A stretch of DNA of 64,000 nt from Phyllobacterium phragmitis (lineage in GTDB: Bacteria > Pseudomonadota > Alphaproteobacteria > Rhizobiales > Rhizobiaceae): contig NZ_PVBR01000007.1 in the NCBI RefSeq assembly GCF_002980495.1, positions 62,001-126,000 on the forward strand, read 5' to 3'. Of this stretch, positions 44,351 through 54,157 are shown in pieces. Positions within the stretch are counted from its first letter, which is position 1; every line of letters begins with the position of its first letter. The notes beneath the pieces were generated by a model that did not search any database, was not told the DNA's origin, and saw only the letters and a program-made list of their open reading frames with translations. Both the position numbers and the translations under genes were made by a program.

Positions 44351-44377
44351 GAGCGGTTGCCAATTCAATGGAATCGC
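44351..44377. repeat. Stand-alone short box (family A companion)
   Basis: GAGCGGTTGCCAATTCAATG GAATCGC, a diverged copy of the 27-bp box found next to palindromic repeats elsewhere, here without a large repeat. Confidence 0.5.
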
Positions 44378-44521
44378 CTGGCCTTACAGCATCCTGCACC
44401 GTCGGAACTGTGGAGATGGCGATGCCGCTGTTGCTACAGTCGGAAGAGGATGTTTGCCACCGTAGAGATTGAGGACCGCCTGAACGCGTCGTTTTCACCT
44501 GAAAGTGAAAGGCTCCAAACG

Positions 44522-44552
44522 GATGAAGGCGGTCTTCGGGACCGCCTTCATC
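44522..44552. terminator. Strong hairpin between convergent genes
   Basis: GATGAAGGCGGTC, a short TTCG-containing loop and GACCGCCTTCATC give a 13-bp near-perfect stem. It lies between the autotransporter and the convergent RcnB-like gene and probably serves both; the T-tract after it on the plus strand is weak (TCTCTT). Confidence 0.7.
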
Positions 44553-44582
44553 TCTTGCGTCATATTCGCCTGGGAGGCGTGA

Positions 44583-44951
44583 TTACCGCCCCGCCACGAT
44601 CGAAGCGATCACGCCGCTGGCGATGCTGATCAGGAGATAGTCATTGTTCACCCGCACCCACTGTTGTCCGCGCGCCGGCTTGCGCAGATGATGGCGGCCA
44701 TAGTCGCGCACGACATTGCGGCGATAGTTGCGTGGCAGCGAGCGGCCGCGCGACCAGCGTTGGCGCTTGTCATCATGGCGGCGCATATCGCGCTTGTCGT
44801 TATGGCGGCGCATATCACGGCGGTCGTCATGACGCTTGCCATAGGATTTTTCGACGCGATGCTCGTAACCGTGTTTCGGCTGGTATTGCGCAAGGGCTGC
44901 CGTGGGAGCGAGAATGGAGAGAGCGGTGACAGCTATGACAAGATTTTTCAT
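44583..44951 (-). CDS. RcnB-family periplasmic protein
   Basis: A 122-residue protein with a signal peptide (MKNLVIAVTALSILAPTAAL, cleavage after LAQ or nearby). A His/Arg/Asp-rich middle (RHDDRRDMRRHNDKRDMRRH) is followed by the RcnB-like domain (GRSLPRNYRRN, ARGQQWVRVNNDYLLI) and a final hydrophobic stretch. E. coli RcnB takes part in nickel/cobalt homeostasis; whether this one does is unknown. ATG 44951 has AAAGGAAATCAGG upstream. Confidence 0.8.
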   Translation of the reverse strand: MKNLVIAVTALSILAPTAALAQYQPKHGYEHRVEKSYGKRHDDRRDMRRHNDKRDMRRHDDKRQRWSRGRSLPRNYRRNVVRDYGRHHLRKPARGQQWVRVNNDYLLISIASGVIASIVAGR

Positions 44952-45080
44952 CCTGATTTCCTTTGTTGATGCCACGAATTTCACGTGCTCAACATCGCTC
45001 CAGGGGAATGAATGGAACATGAATGACGGGATTAAACATCGGTAATGTGGCGGGTCGCGGGCTTCGCGAAATCGCTGGTG

Positions 45081-48000
45081 TCACTCCGCCGCTTCCGCGG
45101 ATGCGGTGCGATTGGCCGGCACATAATTGAGGATGGGTCCAAGCCAGCGCTCGACCTCGGCCACGTCCATGTTCTTGCGCGCGGCATAATCCTCGACCTG
45201 ATCGCGTTCGACCTTGGCGACGCCGAAATAATAGCTATCGGGTTGCGCCAGATAGAGGCCGGAAACGGAGGAGCCCGGCCACATCGCATAGCTTTCGGTG
45301 AGCGTCACGCCCGTCGCGTTTTCCGCGTCGAGCAGGCGGAAGAGCGTGGTCTTTTCGGTGTGATCCGGCTGGGCGGGATAGCCCGGCGCCGGACGGATGC
45401 CGCGATAGGATTCGCCGATCAGATCGGTAGGCGCAAGCGTCTCGTCTGCGGCATAGCCCCAGAATTCCTTGCGCACGCGCTCATGCATCAATTCGGCGAA
45501 GGCTTCGGCGAAACGGTCGGCAAGCGCCTTCACCAGGATCGAGGAATAATCGTCATTGGCGCGCTCGAAGCGTTCGGCGATCGCCACCTCCTCGATGCCC
45601 GCGGTGACGACAAATCCGCCGACATAATCCGTCTTGCCCGTATCGAGAGGCGCGACGAAATCGGATAGCGCCACGTTCGGCCGGCCATCGCGCTTGGAAA
45701 GCTGCTGGCGCAGGGTGAAGAAGGTTTCCAGTTCGTCTTTCCGGCTCTCGTCGGCGAAAAGCCTGATATCGTCGCCAACGGCATTGGCCGGCCAGAAGCC
45801 GATGACCGCCCTTGGCCGGAACCATTTCTCGTCGATGATCTGCTTCAGCATCGCCTGCGCATCGGCAAAGAGCTGGCGCGCCGCTTCGCCCTGTTTCTCG
45901 TCTTCGAGAATCGCGGGGTAGCGGCCCTTCATCTCCCATGTCTGGAAGAAAGGCGTCCAGTCGATATAGCGGGAAAGCTCTTCCAGGTCCCAGCTTTCAA
46001 ACGTACGGGTTCCGAGGAAAGCCGGCCTTGGCGGCGTGTAGGCATCCCAGTCGATCTTTTGCGCATTGGCGCGGGCGCGGGCGAGCGGGAGGCGCTGCTT
46101 GTCGGCCTCGTTGCGCGCGTGGGCGGCGGCCACCTTGGCGTATTCACCGCGCACGGTCTCGACATAATTCTGTTTGGTCTCCAGCGATAGCAGGCTGGAG
46201 ACGACGCCGACGGCGCGGCTGGCATCGACGACATAGACCGTCTGGCCCTTGGTATAGCGCGGATGGATCTTGACCGCCGTGTGGACGCGACTGGTCGTGG
46301 CGCCGCCGATCAGCAGCGGAATGTCGAAGCCCTCGCGCTCCATCTCTGAAGCCACATGCGCCATTTCATCGAGCGACGGCGTGATCAGGCCGGACAGGCC
46401 GATGATATCGACGTTCTCGGCACGCGCGGTCTCAAGAATCTTCGTCGCGGGCACCATGACGCCCAGATCGATGATCTCATAATTGTTGCAGGCGAGCACG
46501 ACGCCGACGATGTTCTTGCCGATATCGTGCACATCGCCCTTGACGGTCGCCATCAGCACCTTGCCGGCGCTCTGGCGCTCGCTGACGCCGCCATTGAGGC
46601 GCTTCTCTTCCTCCATGTAGGGCAGGAGAACGGCCACGGCCTGCTTCATGACACGGGCGGATTTGACCACCTGCGGCAGGAACATCTTGCCCGCGCCGAA
46701 GAGATCGCCCACCACATTCATGCCCGCCATCAGCGGCCCTTCGATGACATGCAGCGGGCGCTTGGCTTGAAGCCGCGCTTCCTCGGTATCGGCCTCGATA
46801 TATTCGGTGATGCCGTTGACCAGCGCATGTTCCAGCCGCTTTTCGACCGGCCATTCGCGCCACTTCAGATCGCGTTCCTTGGCCTCCTTGCCGGCTACGC
46901 CCTTGAAGCGCTCGGCAAGTTCCAGCAGGCGTTCGGTCGAATCCTCACGGCGGTTGAGCACCACGTCTTCGCAGGCATCGCGTAAGTCAGGCTCGATCGA
47001 TTCATAGACCGAGAGCTGGCCGGCATTGACGATGCCCATATCCATGCCCGCCTGGATGGCGTGGTAGAGGAAAACGGCGTGCATCGCCTCGCGCACCGGC
47101 TCATTGCCGCGAAACGAAAACGAGAGGTTCGACACGCCGCCCGAGATATGGACGTGCGGCAAGGTCGCGATGATTTCGCGTGTGGCTTCGATAAAATCGA
47201 CACCGTAATTGTTGTGCTCCTCGATGCCGGTGGCCACCGCGAAGATGTTGGGATCGAAGATGATGTCTTCCGGCGGGAAGCCAGCCTGTTCGGTCAGAAG
47301 CTTGTAGGCGCGGGTGCATATCTCGACCTTGCGCGCTTGTGTGTCCGCTTGGCCCTGCTCGTCGAAAGCCATGACGACGACCGCCGCCCCATAGGCGCGG
47401 CAGAGTCTGGCATGATGCAGGAAGGCTTCCTCGCCCTCCTTCATCGAGATGGAATTGACCAGCGGCTTGCCCTGAACGCATTTCAGGCCCGCTTCGATGA
47501 TCTCCCATTTGGAGGAATCGATCATCACCGGAACCCGCGCGATATCCGGCTCGGCGGCGACGAGATTGAGAAACTCGGTCATCGCCTTCTGCGAATCGAT
47601 CAGGCCTTCATCCATGTTGATATCGATGATCTGCGCGCCGTTCTCCACCTGGTCGCGGGCAACATCGAGGGCGGCGGAAAAATCACCCGCCGTGATCAGC
47701 TTGCGGAACTTGGCCGAGCCGGTGACATTGGTGCGCTCGCCGATATTGACGAAGGGAATGTCCTTGGTCAGCGTGAACGGTTCAAGGCCGGAAAGCCGCA
47801 TCAACGGCGGAATTTCTGGAATCGCGCGCGGCTTGTGAGGGGAGACGGCTTGCGCAATGGCGCGGATATGATCAGGCGTCGAGCCGCAGCAGCCGCCGAC
47901 CACATTGACCAGACCCTCGCGGGCAAAGTCCTCGATCTGCGCCGCCATCGCCTCGGGGCTTTCGTCATACTGGCCGAATTCGTTGGGCAGGCCGGCATTG

Positions 48001-48863
48001 GGATAAGCACAGACGAAGGTATCGGCGACGGTGGACAACTCCGCCAGATGGGCGCGCATGGCGTTGGCGCCAAGAGCACAATTGAGCCCGATGGTGAAAG
48101 GGCTGGCATGACGCAGCGAATACCAGAATGCCGTTGGCGTCTGGCCGGAAAGCGTGCGGCCGGAGAGGTCGGTGATGGTGCCCGAGATCATCACCGGCAG
48201 GCGCATGGCCTTCTCAGTGAAGATTTCCTCGCATGCGAAAACCGCCGCCTTGGCGTTCAGCGTGTCGAAGATGGTCTCGATCAGGATGATATCCGCGCCG
48301 CCGTCGATCAGACCCCGGAGCTGTTCGGCGTAGGCAACCTTGAGTTCGTCGAAGGAGACGGCGCGATAGCCGGGATTGTTGACATCCGGCGACATGGAAG
48401 CGGTGCGGTTGGTCGGCCCGAGCGCGCCGGCGACGAAGCGGCGGCGGCCATCCGTCTTTTCAGCACGTAGCGCAGCACGGCGGGCAAGGCGCGCGCCGTC
48501 GCGGTTGAGATCATAGACTTCCGCCTCCATGCCGTAATCGGCCTGGGCGATGGAGGTGGAGGAAAAGGTGTTGGTTTCGAGGATATCCGCGCCCGCCATG
48601 GCGTAGGCATAGTGGATTTCCTCGATGGCCGCCGGCTGGGTCAAGGTGAGAAGATCGTTGTTGCCCTGCAAATGACATTCGCAGGCGGCGAAGCGTTGCC
48701 CACGAAAATGCTCCTCGTGGAAGCCGAGCCCCTGGATCTGCGTCCCCATCGCGCCATCGAGAATGAGGATACGCTCCCGCGCCGCCTCGGTCAGCGCAGC
48801 GAGAACTTCCGAACCGTCCGGCTTTGGCGCTTCGGGACCGAAGAGATCGTCAATGGAACTCAT
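45081..48863 (-). CDS. metH: Cobalamin-dependent methionine synthase
   Basis: Transfers a methyl group from methyltetrahydrofolate to homocysteine through methylcobalamin. The full-length enzyme has 1,260 residues and four modules. Homocysteine-binding module (to ~340): [14 protein letters not shown] and zinc Cys325/Cys326 in GGCCGS. Pterin-binding module (~350-650): [20 protein letters not shown]. Cobalamin module (~670-900): [11 protein letters not shown], with His779 the axial cobalt ligand. Reactivation module (~930-1260): TYPEPAQPDH-like text (here [14 protein letters not shown]). ATG 48863 on the minus strand has no strong ribosome site. Expression is probably controlled by the operator at 48912-48940. 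Confidence 0.97.
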   Translation of the reverse strand: MSSIDDLFGPEAPKPDGSEVLAALTEAARERILILDGAMGTQIQGLGFHEEHFRGQRFAACECHLQGNNDLLTLTQPAAIEEIHYAYAMAGADILETNTFSSTSIAQADYGMEAEVYDLNRDGARLARRAALRAEKTDGRRRFVAGALGPTNRTASMSPDVNNPGYRAVSFDELKVAYAEQLRGLIDGGADIILIETIFDTLNAKAAVFACEEIFTEKAMRLPVMISGTITDLSGRTLSGQTPTAFWYSLRHASPFTIGLNCALGANAMRAHLAELSTVADTFVCAYPNAGLPNEFGQYDESPEAMAAQIEDFAREGLVNVVGGCCGSTPDHIRAIAQAVSPHKPRAIPEIPPLMRLSGLEPFTLTKDIPFVNIGERTNVTGSAKFRKLITAGDFSAALDVARDQVENGAQIIDINMDEGLIDSQKAMTEFLNLVAAEPDIARVPVMIDSSKWEIIEAGLKCVQGKPLVNSISMKEGEEAFLHHARLCRAYGAAVVVMAFDEQGQADTQARKVEICTRAYKLLTEQAGFPPEDIIFDPNIFAVATGIEEHNNYGVDFIEATREIIATLPHVHISGGVSNLSFSFRGNEPVREAMHAVFLYHAIQAGMDMGIVNAGQLSVYESIEPDLRDACEDVVLNRREDSTERLLELAERFKGVAGKEAKERDLKWREWPVEKRLEHALVNGITEYIEADTEEARLQAKRPLHVIEGPLMAGMNVVGDLFGAGKMFLPQVVKSARVMKQAVAVLLPYMEEEKRLNGGVSERQSAGKVLMATVKGDVHDIGKNIVGVVLACNNYEIIDLGVMVPATKILETARAENVDIIGLSGLITPSLDEMAHVASEMEREGFDIPLLIGGATTSRVHTAVKIHPRYTKGQTVYVVDASRAVGVVSSLLSLETKQNYVETVRGEYAKVAAAHARNEADKQRLPLARARANAQKIDWDAYTPPRPAFLGTRTFESWDLEELSRYIDWTPFFQTWEMKGRYPAILEDEKQGEAARQLFADAQAMLKQIIDEKWFRPRAVIGFWPANAVGDDIRLFADESRKDELETFFTLRQQLSKRDGRPNVALSDFVAPLDTGKTDYVGGFVVTAGIEEVAIAERFERANDDYSSILVKALADRFAEAFAELMHERVRKEFWGYAADETLAPTDLIGESYRGIRPAPGYPAQPDHTEKTTLFRLLDAENATGVTLTESYAMWPGSSVSGLYLAQPDSYYFGVAKVERDQVEDYAARKNMDVAEVERWLGPILNYVPANRTASAEAAE

Positions 48864-48911
48864 TGTAACAAATTACCCGCTGTGCCTGCTAATCGGATCG
48901 GATGAACTAAC

Positions 48912-48940
48912 TTAATGACATAAAGATATGTTTATGTCAA
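48912..48940 (-). promoter_or_regulatory. metH promoter with embedded operator (SahR-like inverted repeat)
   Basis: On the minus strand, TTGACA (48940-48935), 17 bp, CATTAA (48917-48912). The spacer contains GACATAAA (48917-48924) and its perfect inverse TTTATGTC (48931-48938) around GATATG, an inverted repeat overlapping both promoter hexamers. This resembles sites of ArsR-type regulators that sense S-adenosylhomocysteine and control methionine-cycle genes; the regulator is not encoded here. The rest of the 318-bp gap (48864-49181) shows no gene. Confidence 0.6.
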
Positions 48941-49140
48941 ATAAGCAGACCAAATTCCGGGCGAGGCAGAGCGGCCCGCACTTTGATAGAAAGGTGGGTG
49001 GGAAGCAGGGGAATTTTGTCAGTGGTTCCTGTTTATGGCATCGGGTGGCATGAGTTGTTCTGCGCTGTCTACGCGGTGGATAGGGCGAGGATTCCTCAAC
49101 AGTGTCGTTTCCGCTACGAAACATGATTGCTGGGCGCGGC

Positions 49141-49171
49141 AAAGAGGGCGGAAAATAAGCGAACCGCCCTC
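49141..49171 (-). terminator. Terminator after the riboswitch-controlled ORF
   Basis: GAGGGCGG (49144-49151) pairs with CCGCCCTC (49164-49171); on the minus strand it is followed by only three T residues, so it is a modest terminator. It lies 10 bp past the stop of the small ORF and would separate that transcript from metH. Confidence 0.55.
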
Positions 49172-49181
49172 ACTGAATGCC

Positions 49182-49424
49182 CTAATTCCGCAGCGGTCCC
49201 GCGAGCGTGGCGATCAAGGCAAGGAACATGGCCCGCAATTGATGCGGGCCGGCCAGATTGCCGCGATAGCGGTCGAGCTTGCGCACCTCTTCCGCGGCGG
49301 CGGCGGCCATGTCGGCTTCTTTCGGCAACCACAGCAGCCAGGCGAGAAAGATATCTTCCGGTGTTTTTTGCGCGGTATCACGATGTTCCGCGATCGTTTT
49401 GGCTTGAAGTCCGGCAGTACGCAT
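49182..49424 (-). CDS. Uncharacterised 80-residue protein downstream of a cobalamin riboswitch
   Basis: Not recognised. The sequence (MRTAGLQAKTIAEHRDTAQK, then EDIFLAWLLWLPKEAD and EEVRKLDRYRGN, ending ALIATLAGPLRN) suggests a small helical cytoplasmic protein with an amphipathic LAWLLWLP helix and no signal peptide. It has no CbtB-type histidines and no membrane helix. ATG 49424 has GGGGATTTTG upstream; an in-frame ATG at 49469 adds 15 residues but lacks a ribosome site. It is the only gene between the B12 riboswitch and a hairpin, so it should be repressed when cobalamin is plentiful. Real-gene status rests on that context and a sensible amino-acid composition. Confidence 0.5.
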   Translation of the reverse strand: MRTAGLQAKTIAEHRDTAQKTPEDIFLAWLLWLPKEADMAAAAAEEVRKLDRYRGNLAGPHQLRAMFLALIATLAGPLRN

Positions 49425-49560
49425 CAAAATCCCCGATGATGGCGGCGGGGAATGTTCAAGCGCACGCATGCCGAAAAGCGAATGAAGAACACCCGAAGCA
49501 AGCGATACACCGGGACACCCCGCCCGTTGACCTATTCGCGGACGTTTTCACGTCCATTAT

Positions 49561-49812
49561 CGGGGCAGGTCTCCTGGCTCACAGGTCATCGCCGCTGTCT
49601 GGCCTTCCCGATCCGTCAACCGGACCAGTGACTTTTGTTTAGCGGCATTTTGCGACGCCAAATGTTCCACCTGGCTGCAAAATACTACTTAAGCGACAGC
49701 AACTCGCTGCATACAGTTGCGGGGGCAGCGCCGGCCTTGCGCTCCAAAGATGGAGTGCGCACCGGCTTCCCTCTTAGCCTTCTCGCCGTTTCCGACTCGA
49801 AAGAACCTCGAT
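49561..49812 (-). promoter_or_regulatory. Cobalamin (AdoCbl) riboswitch
   Basis: On the minus strand the conserved blocks occur in order: GGTTCTTTCGAG (49808 down), AAGAGGGAAGCCGGTG, GCTGCCCCCGCAACTGT, the GTCACTGG segment, CGGGAAGGCCAGACAGCGGCG and the B12 box GAGCCAGGAGACCTGCC (49581-49565). This is a complete element of about 250 nt. A hairpin GGACGTGAAAACGTCC follows (about 49555-49540). The expected effect is repression by adenosylcobalamin of the gene that follows at 49424. Confidence 0.92.
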
Positions 49813-49818
49813 GGCTCC

Positions 49819-49847
49819 ATTAGCACCGCGGGTTTCGATCATGTCAA
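49819..49847 (-). promoter_or_regulatory. Promoter of the cobalamin riboswitch transcript
   Basis: Minus strand TTGACA (49847-49842), a 17-bp spacer and GCTAAT (49824-49819). The predicted start, about 49811, coincides with the first conserved riboswitch block, which supports both calls. Confidence 0.7.
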
Positions 49848-50069
49848 CACGTGGTGAGGGATCGGCAAGGCCGGAGATGCGCCAGCCGCCTTCAACTGTC
49901 TGTTAAACAGCGGCGTAAAATGTGACCCTAAGTGGCGGAAAACGCTGTATTTCCATCATCGCCGCGCCATAATGCTCTGCGAATGAGGCTTGTAAGGGAC
50001 ATATTTCCTGCGAATTGCCGTTTGTGACCCGTAAGGACTTGATCCGGCAAAGGCGCAGAAGGAGGTAAT

Positions 50070-50522
50070 ATGAGAGCTCGTATTTCGGCGGTCTTCGCCG
50101 TCTTGATGTCTTTGGCCATGGGGGCTTCCGGAGCGATCGGAACGGCGAATGCCGCCCCCCTTTCCGTCACCAATCCACAACCGATGGCAGCCGCCGGGCA
50201 GGTCGAGACGGTCCAGCACCGCGAGTACCGGCACCGCGGACATCGCCACCGCCCACGCTTCAAGCACCGCCGGCATTGGCGCCATCATAACAGGAGATGG
50301 GACCGGCACCATGGCTGGCGGCACCATCGCCGGCACTATCGGCCTCGTTATGGCTGGGGCGTCCGGCCCCACTATCGCGGGCATAGGCCACGCTATCGCC
50401 GCCCGGCAGGCAGTGCGCATGTGCGCTGGTGCTATAATCGTTACCGGTCGTACAGGGCTTACGACAACAGCTACCAGCCCTATAACGGCCCACGCCGCCA
50501 GTGCTATTCGCCGTTCATCTGA
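50070..50522 (+). CDS. BA14K-family protein
   Basis: A 150-residue secreted or periplasmic protein: a signal peptide ([20 protein letters not shown]..., cleavage after NAA), a central segment of about 65 residues that is extremely His/Arg/Tyr-rich, and the C-terminal BA14K domain [20 protein letters not shown] ending [11 protein letters not shown]14K is a Brucella immunoreactive protein with reported lectin-like activity; the function in other genera is not known. ATG 50070 follows an almost perfect AAGGAGGTAAT. A terminator follows at 50552. Confidence 0.9.
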   Translation: MRARISAVFAVLMSLAMGASGAIGTANAAPLSVTNPQPMAAAGQVETVQHREYRHRGHRHRPRFKHRRHWRHHNRRWDRHHGWRHHRRHYRPRYGWGVRPHYRGHRPRYRRPAGSAHVRWCYNRYRSYRAYDNSYQPYNGPRRQCYSPFI

Positions 50523-50551
50523 ATGCAGGATGCATATCAGACCCCAATTGA

Positions 50552-50578
50552 GAGCCCCGGTTTTTCCGGGGCTTTTTC
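50552..50578 (+). terminator. Terminator of the BA14K gene
   Basis: AGCCCCGG, a T-rich loop, CCGGGGCT and then five T residues, 30 bp after the stop codon. Confidence 0.88.
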
Positions 50579-50637
50579 GTTCATGCCCATTGGGGGTAGG
50601 TTAGCTGGCGTCAGGATCTGTTTCACGGGAGTGGAAA

Positions 50638-50898
50638 ATGAGCGGAACAAGCACGGACCAGACTGCCATCGGCATGATGGAGATCGCCATCTGCCTCGCG
50701 CAGATCCTGCACGAGACGGATGCAAGCGCTGCCCGGCGCATGAATTATGCGGCCGGCAAGATCTATAACAGGCTCAAGAGCCAGGGGAACGACGAAGCGG
50801 CCGAACTCGTCTACACGTTCGGACGTACGCTGCTCGACCGGGAGATATTCCCGACGGATGACGATTTACCGGAGGATGCGGAGGTTCACGTTACATAG
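50638..50898 (+). CDS. Small acidic hypothetical protein
   Basis: An 86-residue, mostly helical, acidic protein (MMEIAICLAQILHETDASAA, then FPTDDDLPEDAEVHVT). No signal peptide, metal site or known domain seen. ATG 50638 has CGGGAGTGGAAA upstream. It stands alone; its 3' end overlaps that of the convergent small membrane protein by 13 bp. Confidence 0.65.
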   Translation: MSGTSTDQTAIGMMEIAICLAQILHETDASAARRMNYAAGKIYNRLKSQGNDEAAELVYTFGRTLLDREIFPTDDDLPEDAEVHVT

Positions 50899-51131
50899 GC
50901 GCCGATCGATGCGCCAACGAGCGCGATCGCTGTGGCGATCATGATGCCGTAAAGACGCGGCCGGTCGAACAGCACCGCGAAGGCCGAAAACCACGCCACG
51001 ATCGCGGCGCCCAGGGCGAAGAGGAAGCCCGGCTTGTCGGCAACCGTGATATTGACGGCCATCAGCCCGCCAATGATGAGCGCGCCAAACACGATCAACA
51101 GCCCCGTCGCGTATCTTTCGTAATCGTCCAT
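50886..51131 (-). CDS. Small membrane protein, unknown function
   Basis: An 81-residue protein with three hydrophobic helices (about 8-28, 34-52, 58-78) after MDDYERYATG. The family is not recognised. ATG 51131 is chosen because TGAGGAATGAAA gives a well-spaced ribosome site; ATG 51137 lies too close to it. Confidence 0.65.
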   Translation of the reverse strand: MDDYERYATGLLIVFGALIIGGLMAVNITVADKPGFLFALGAAIVAWFSAFAVLFDRPRLYGIMIATAIALVGASIGAYVT

Positions 51132-51420
51132 TTTCATTCCTCAGTTCACAGCCGGCACGCAACCGCATCGGCCCGAAAACCGGAATCGGTCTTCGGAAAG
51201 CACGATGCGCCGGTCCAATAATCTACAGCGTCCTTTATGCCTCCTAAAGGACGCATGGCGCTGTAGGAAGCAGTCTTCGCGCTTCCGTGGCTATTTCTAG
51301 GCGGACGGCGCAAAAATGTCTCGTGTTATTAGCCTCGTCACCCGCCGTTTTCCCAAGACAAACATTATTTCCGTCCGGCTTCAACCACATCAATTTACGA
51401 TTCATGTTAGGATAAGGGTT

Positions 51421-51996
51421 ATGGAATCGCCTGGGACAACCGCCTTCGAAACCGCAATAGGCCCCTGTGCCATCGCCTGGGGCGAAAAGGGCATCGTCGG
51501 CGTTCAACTGCCGGAGGCCGATGCGGCGGCAACGCAAGCGAAGCTGCAAAAACGATTTCCGCTGGCGCAGGAGAGGCCCGCACCCGCCGCCGTGCGGGAT
51601 GTGATAGACCGCATCATTGCACTCCTCGAAGGCGAGAAGGTCGATTTTTCCAAGGCTCCGCTCGATATGGAAGGCCTGCCGCCACTTCACCGGCAGGTCT
51701 ATGAAATCGCGCTCCAGATTGCGCCCGGAGAGACCCTCACCTATGGCGCGATCGCCAGGCGCATCGGCGATGTCAGCCTTTCGCAGGCGATAGGCCAGGC
51801 GCTCGGCAAGAACCCCTTCCCCATCATCGTTCCCTGTCATCGCGTGCTCGGCGCAAGCGGCAAGACCGGCGGCTTCTCGGCCAATGGCGGCGCTGAGACG
51901 AAGCTGCGGATCTTGACCATCGAGGGGGCGCGGACGAGCGACGAACCCGATCTTTTCGGCAATCTGCCGCTGGCGATGAAGCCGGGACGAAGGTAG
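51421..51996 (+). CDS. ogt: Methylated-DNA-protein cysteine methyltransferase
   Basis: Suicide repair of O6-alkylguanine in DNA. At 191 residues, slightly longer than E. coli Ogt. The helix-turn-helix region is LTYGAIARRIGDVSLSQAIG, followed by the active site NPFPIIVPCHRVLGASG, with the acceptor Cys in PCHRV, and GGFSANGGAETK. ATG 51421 (MESPGTTAFETAIG) follows AGGATAAGGGTT; the frame upstream to 51316 has no homology. Confidence 0.92.
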   Translation: MESPGTTAFETAIGPCAIAWGEKGIVGVQLPEADAAATQAKLQKRFPLAQERPAPAAVRDVIDRIIALLEGEKVDFSKAPLDMEGLPPLHRQVYEIALQIAPGETLTYGAIARRIGDVSLSQAIGQALGKNPFPIIVPCHRVLGASGKTGGFSANGGAETKLRILTIEGARTSDEPDLFGNLPLAMKPGRR

Positions 51997-52054
51997 ATGC
52001 GTCTCTCGTTTTAACGAAAGCGCGCTGCGATCTAAGAGTGAACCGCGCCAAACT

Positions 52055-52348
52055 TCACCGAAACTTCGACACCACATCCGCCGAATAGCGCATTTCGCGC
52101 ATCGGGCGCACGTGCCGGGTGGTCTCGGCATAGGTGGGATGGGCCTTATACGCCGCAAGCGCTGCCTCATCGGCAAATTCGGCATAGACCACGAGATCGA
52201 TCCTGTCGCAGAGCGGATCGACCTTGCTGTTCTCCAGGACCTCGAACATATCGGAATGGGGGATCGTCCCCAACCGCTCCAGCCCGGCGCGCATCTCCTC
52301 GAGATCCTGCCCTTCCCTGGCGCTGAAAAAAACGATGTGCCGGATCAA
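52055..52348 (-). CDS. Dabb (stress-responsive alpha/beta-barrel) domain protein
   Basis: A 97-residue ferredoxin-like barrel: IRHIVFFSAREGQDLEEMRA, DLVVYAEFADEAALAAYKAH and the HPTYAETTRHVRPM end are characteristic. Function unknown; homologues form small dimers. The start is TTG 52348, because AAAGGAGACCGCC lies just upstream and the homologous fold starts there; the ATG at 52432 lies in a repeat. Confidence 0.8.
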   Translation of the reverse strand: MIRHIVFFSAREGQDLEEMRAGLERLGTIPHSDMFEVLENSKVDPLCDRIDLVVYAEFADEAALAAYKAHPTYAETTRHVRPMREMRYSADVVSKFR

Positions 52349-52366
52349 GGCGGTCTCCTTTTCAAA

Positions 52367-52455
52367 GGGGAATAAGGGAGTAGGGGAATAGGGGAATATG
52401 TTTTGAGGAGCAAGCGGCTGCTTGCTCCTCAATTCCCTTACTCCCCTACTCCCCT
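52367..52455. repeat. Inverted repeat of AGGGGAATA/TATTCCCCT type, family F
   Basis: Imperfect arms of GGGGAATAAGGGAGTAGGGG and CCCTTACTCCCCTACTCCCC surround a perfect hairpin GAGGAGCAAG...CTTGCTCCTC (52405-52430). The right arm runs into the ferredoxin stop codon (52454-52456). Only one copy is seen in this window. Confidence 0.7.
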
Positions 52456-52798
52456 AAGCAGCTTCGCGGCCCGTTTGTGTGCCGGGCGCCAGCGTCACCT
52501 CGAGGCCGTCCAGTTCCGGCGTCATGATGAGCTGGCAGGAGAGGCGGGAATTATCCTCGACATGAAAGGTCTGGTCCAGTTGGTCCTGCTCCTCGTCGAG
52601 CGGCTCGTAAAGCTTGCGCCCCCAATCCTCATCCACATAGACATGGCAGGTGCCGCAGGCGCAGGCGCCGCCGCATTCGGCCTTGATGTCCAGCCCCCAG
52701 TCGCGGATGATCTCCATCACGCGAAAGCCTTCCAGCGCCTCAAGCGTGTGGCGCTCGCCGTTCTGGTCTGTAACATGAATAAGAAGCGTATCGGACAC
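52454..52798 (-). CDS. 2Fe-2S ferredoxin (adrenodoxin/putidaredoxin type)
   Basis: A 114-residue electron carrier. Cluster Cys42, Cys48, Cys51 (ECGGACACGTC) and Cys88 (RLSCQL) fit C-x5-C-x2-C-x36-C of the vertebrate-type ferredoxins. The C-terminal tail (LAPGTQTGREAA) is longer than in ISC-linked Fdx. ATG 52798. It lies 62 bp downstream of a ferredoxin-NADP reductase-like gene on the same strand, so the pair may form one electron-transfer chain, perhaps for the ferredoxin-type sulfite reductase at 55436; that link is inference. Confidence 0.9.
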   Translation of the reverse strand: MSDTLLIHVTDQNGERHTLEALEGFRVMEIIRDWGLDIKAECGGACACGTCHVYVDEDWGRKLYEPLDEEQDQLDQTFHVEDNSRLSCQLIMTPELDGLEVTLAPGTQTGREAA

Positions 52799-52817
52799 TG
52801 TAAACCTGTTGTTAGCC

Positions 52818-52860
52818 GCATGATCTTATCCGAAAAGTCTGCAACTTTTCGGGATCATGC
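52818..52860. repeat. GCATGATC palindrome, family E (copy 2)
   Basis: GCATGATCTTATCCGAAAAG ... CTTTTCGGGATCATGC; it ends at 52860, directly next to the stop codon of the reductase gene (52861-52863). It forms a stem between reductase and ferredoxin cistrons. Confidence 0.8.
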
Positions 52861-53949
<1,089 letters not shown>

Positions 53950-53966
53950 TCAAGGGCGCGCTCCAA

Positions 53967-54125
53967 CACCCCCCTCTGTCCTGCCGGACATCTCCCCCAC
54001 AAGGGGGGAGATTAGCCTTCAAAAATGTTTGGCACCAATCGCAAACCTCGTAGAATGGATGCCGTGGGCTATGTCAGCCAATCTCCCCCCTTGTGGGGGA
54101 GATGTCCGGCAGGACAGAGGGGGGT
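53967..54125. repeat. Palindromic intergenic repeat, family A (copy 5)
   Basis: ACACCCCCCTCTGTCCTGCC + GGACATCTCCCCCACAAGGG and its inverse, then the short box GCGATTCCATTAAAACAAGA (54132-54157), which abuts the stop of the DUF934 gene at 54158. Confidence 0.85.
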
Positions 54126-54157
54126 TGCCTAGCGATTCCATTAAAACAAGAACCGCT

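Noticed and set aside
45081-49812. metH as the direct target of the cobalamin riboswitch
   Set aside because: A separate ORF and hairpin lie between them, and metH has its own promoter with operator about 620 bp further on. Read-through cannot be excluded but is not needed.
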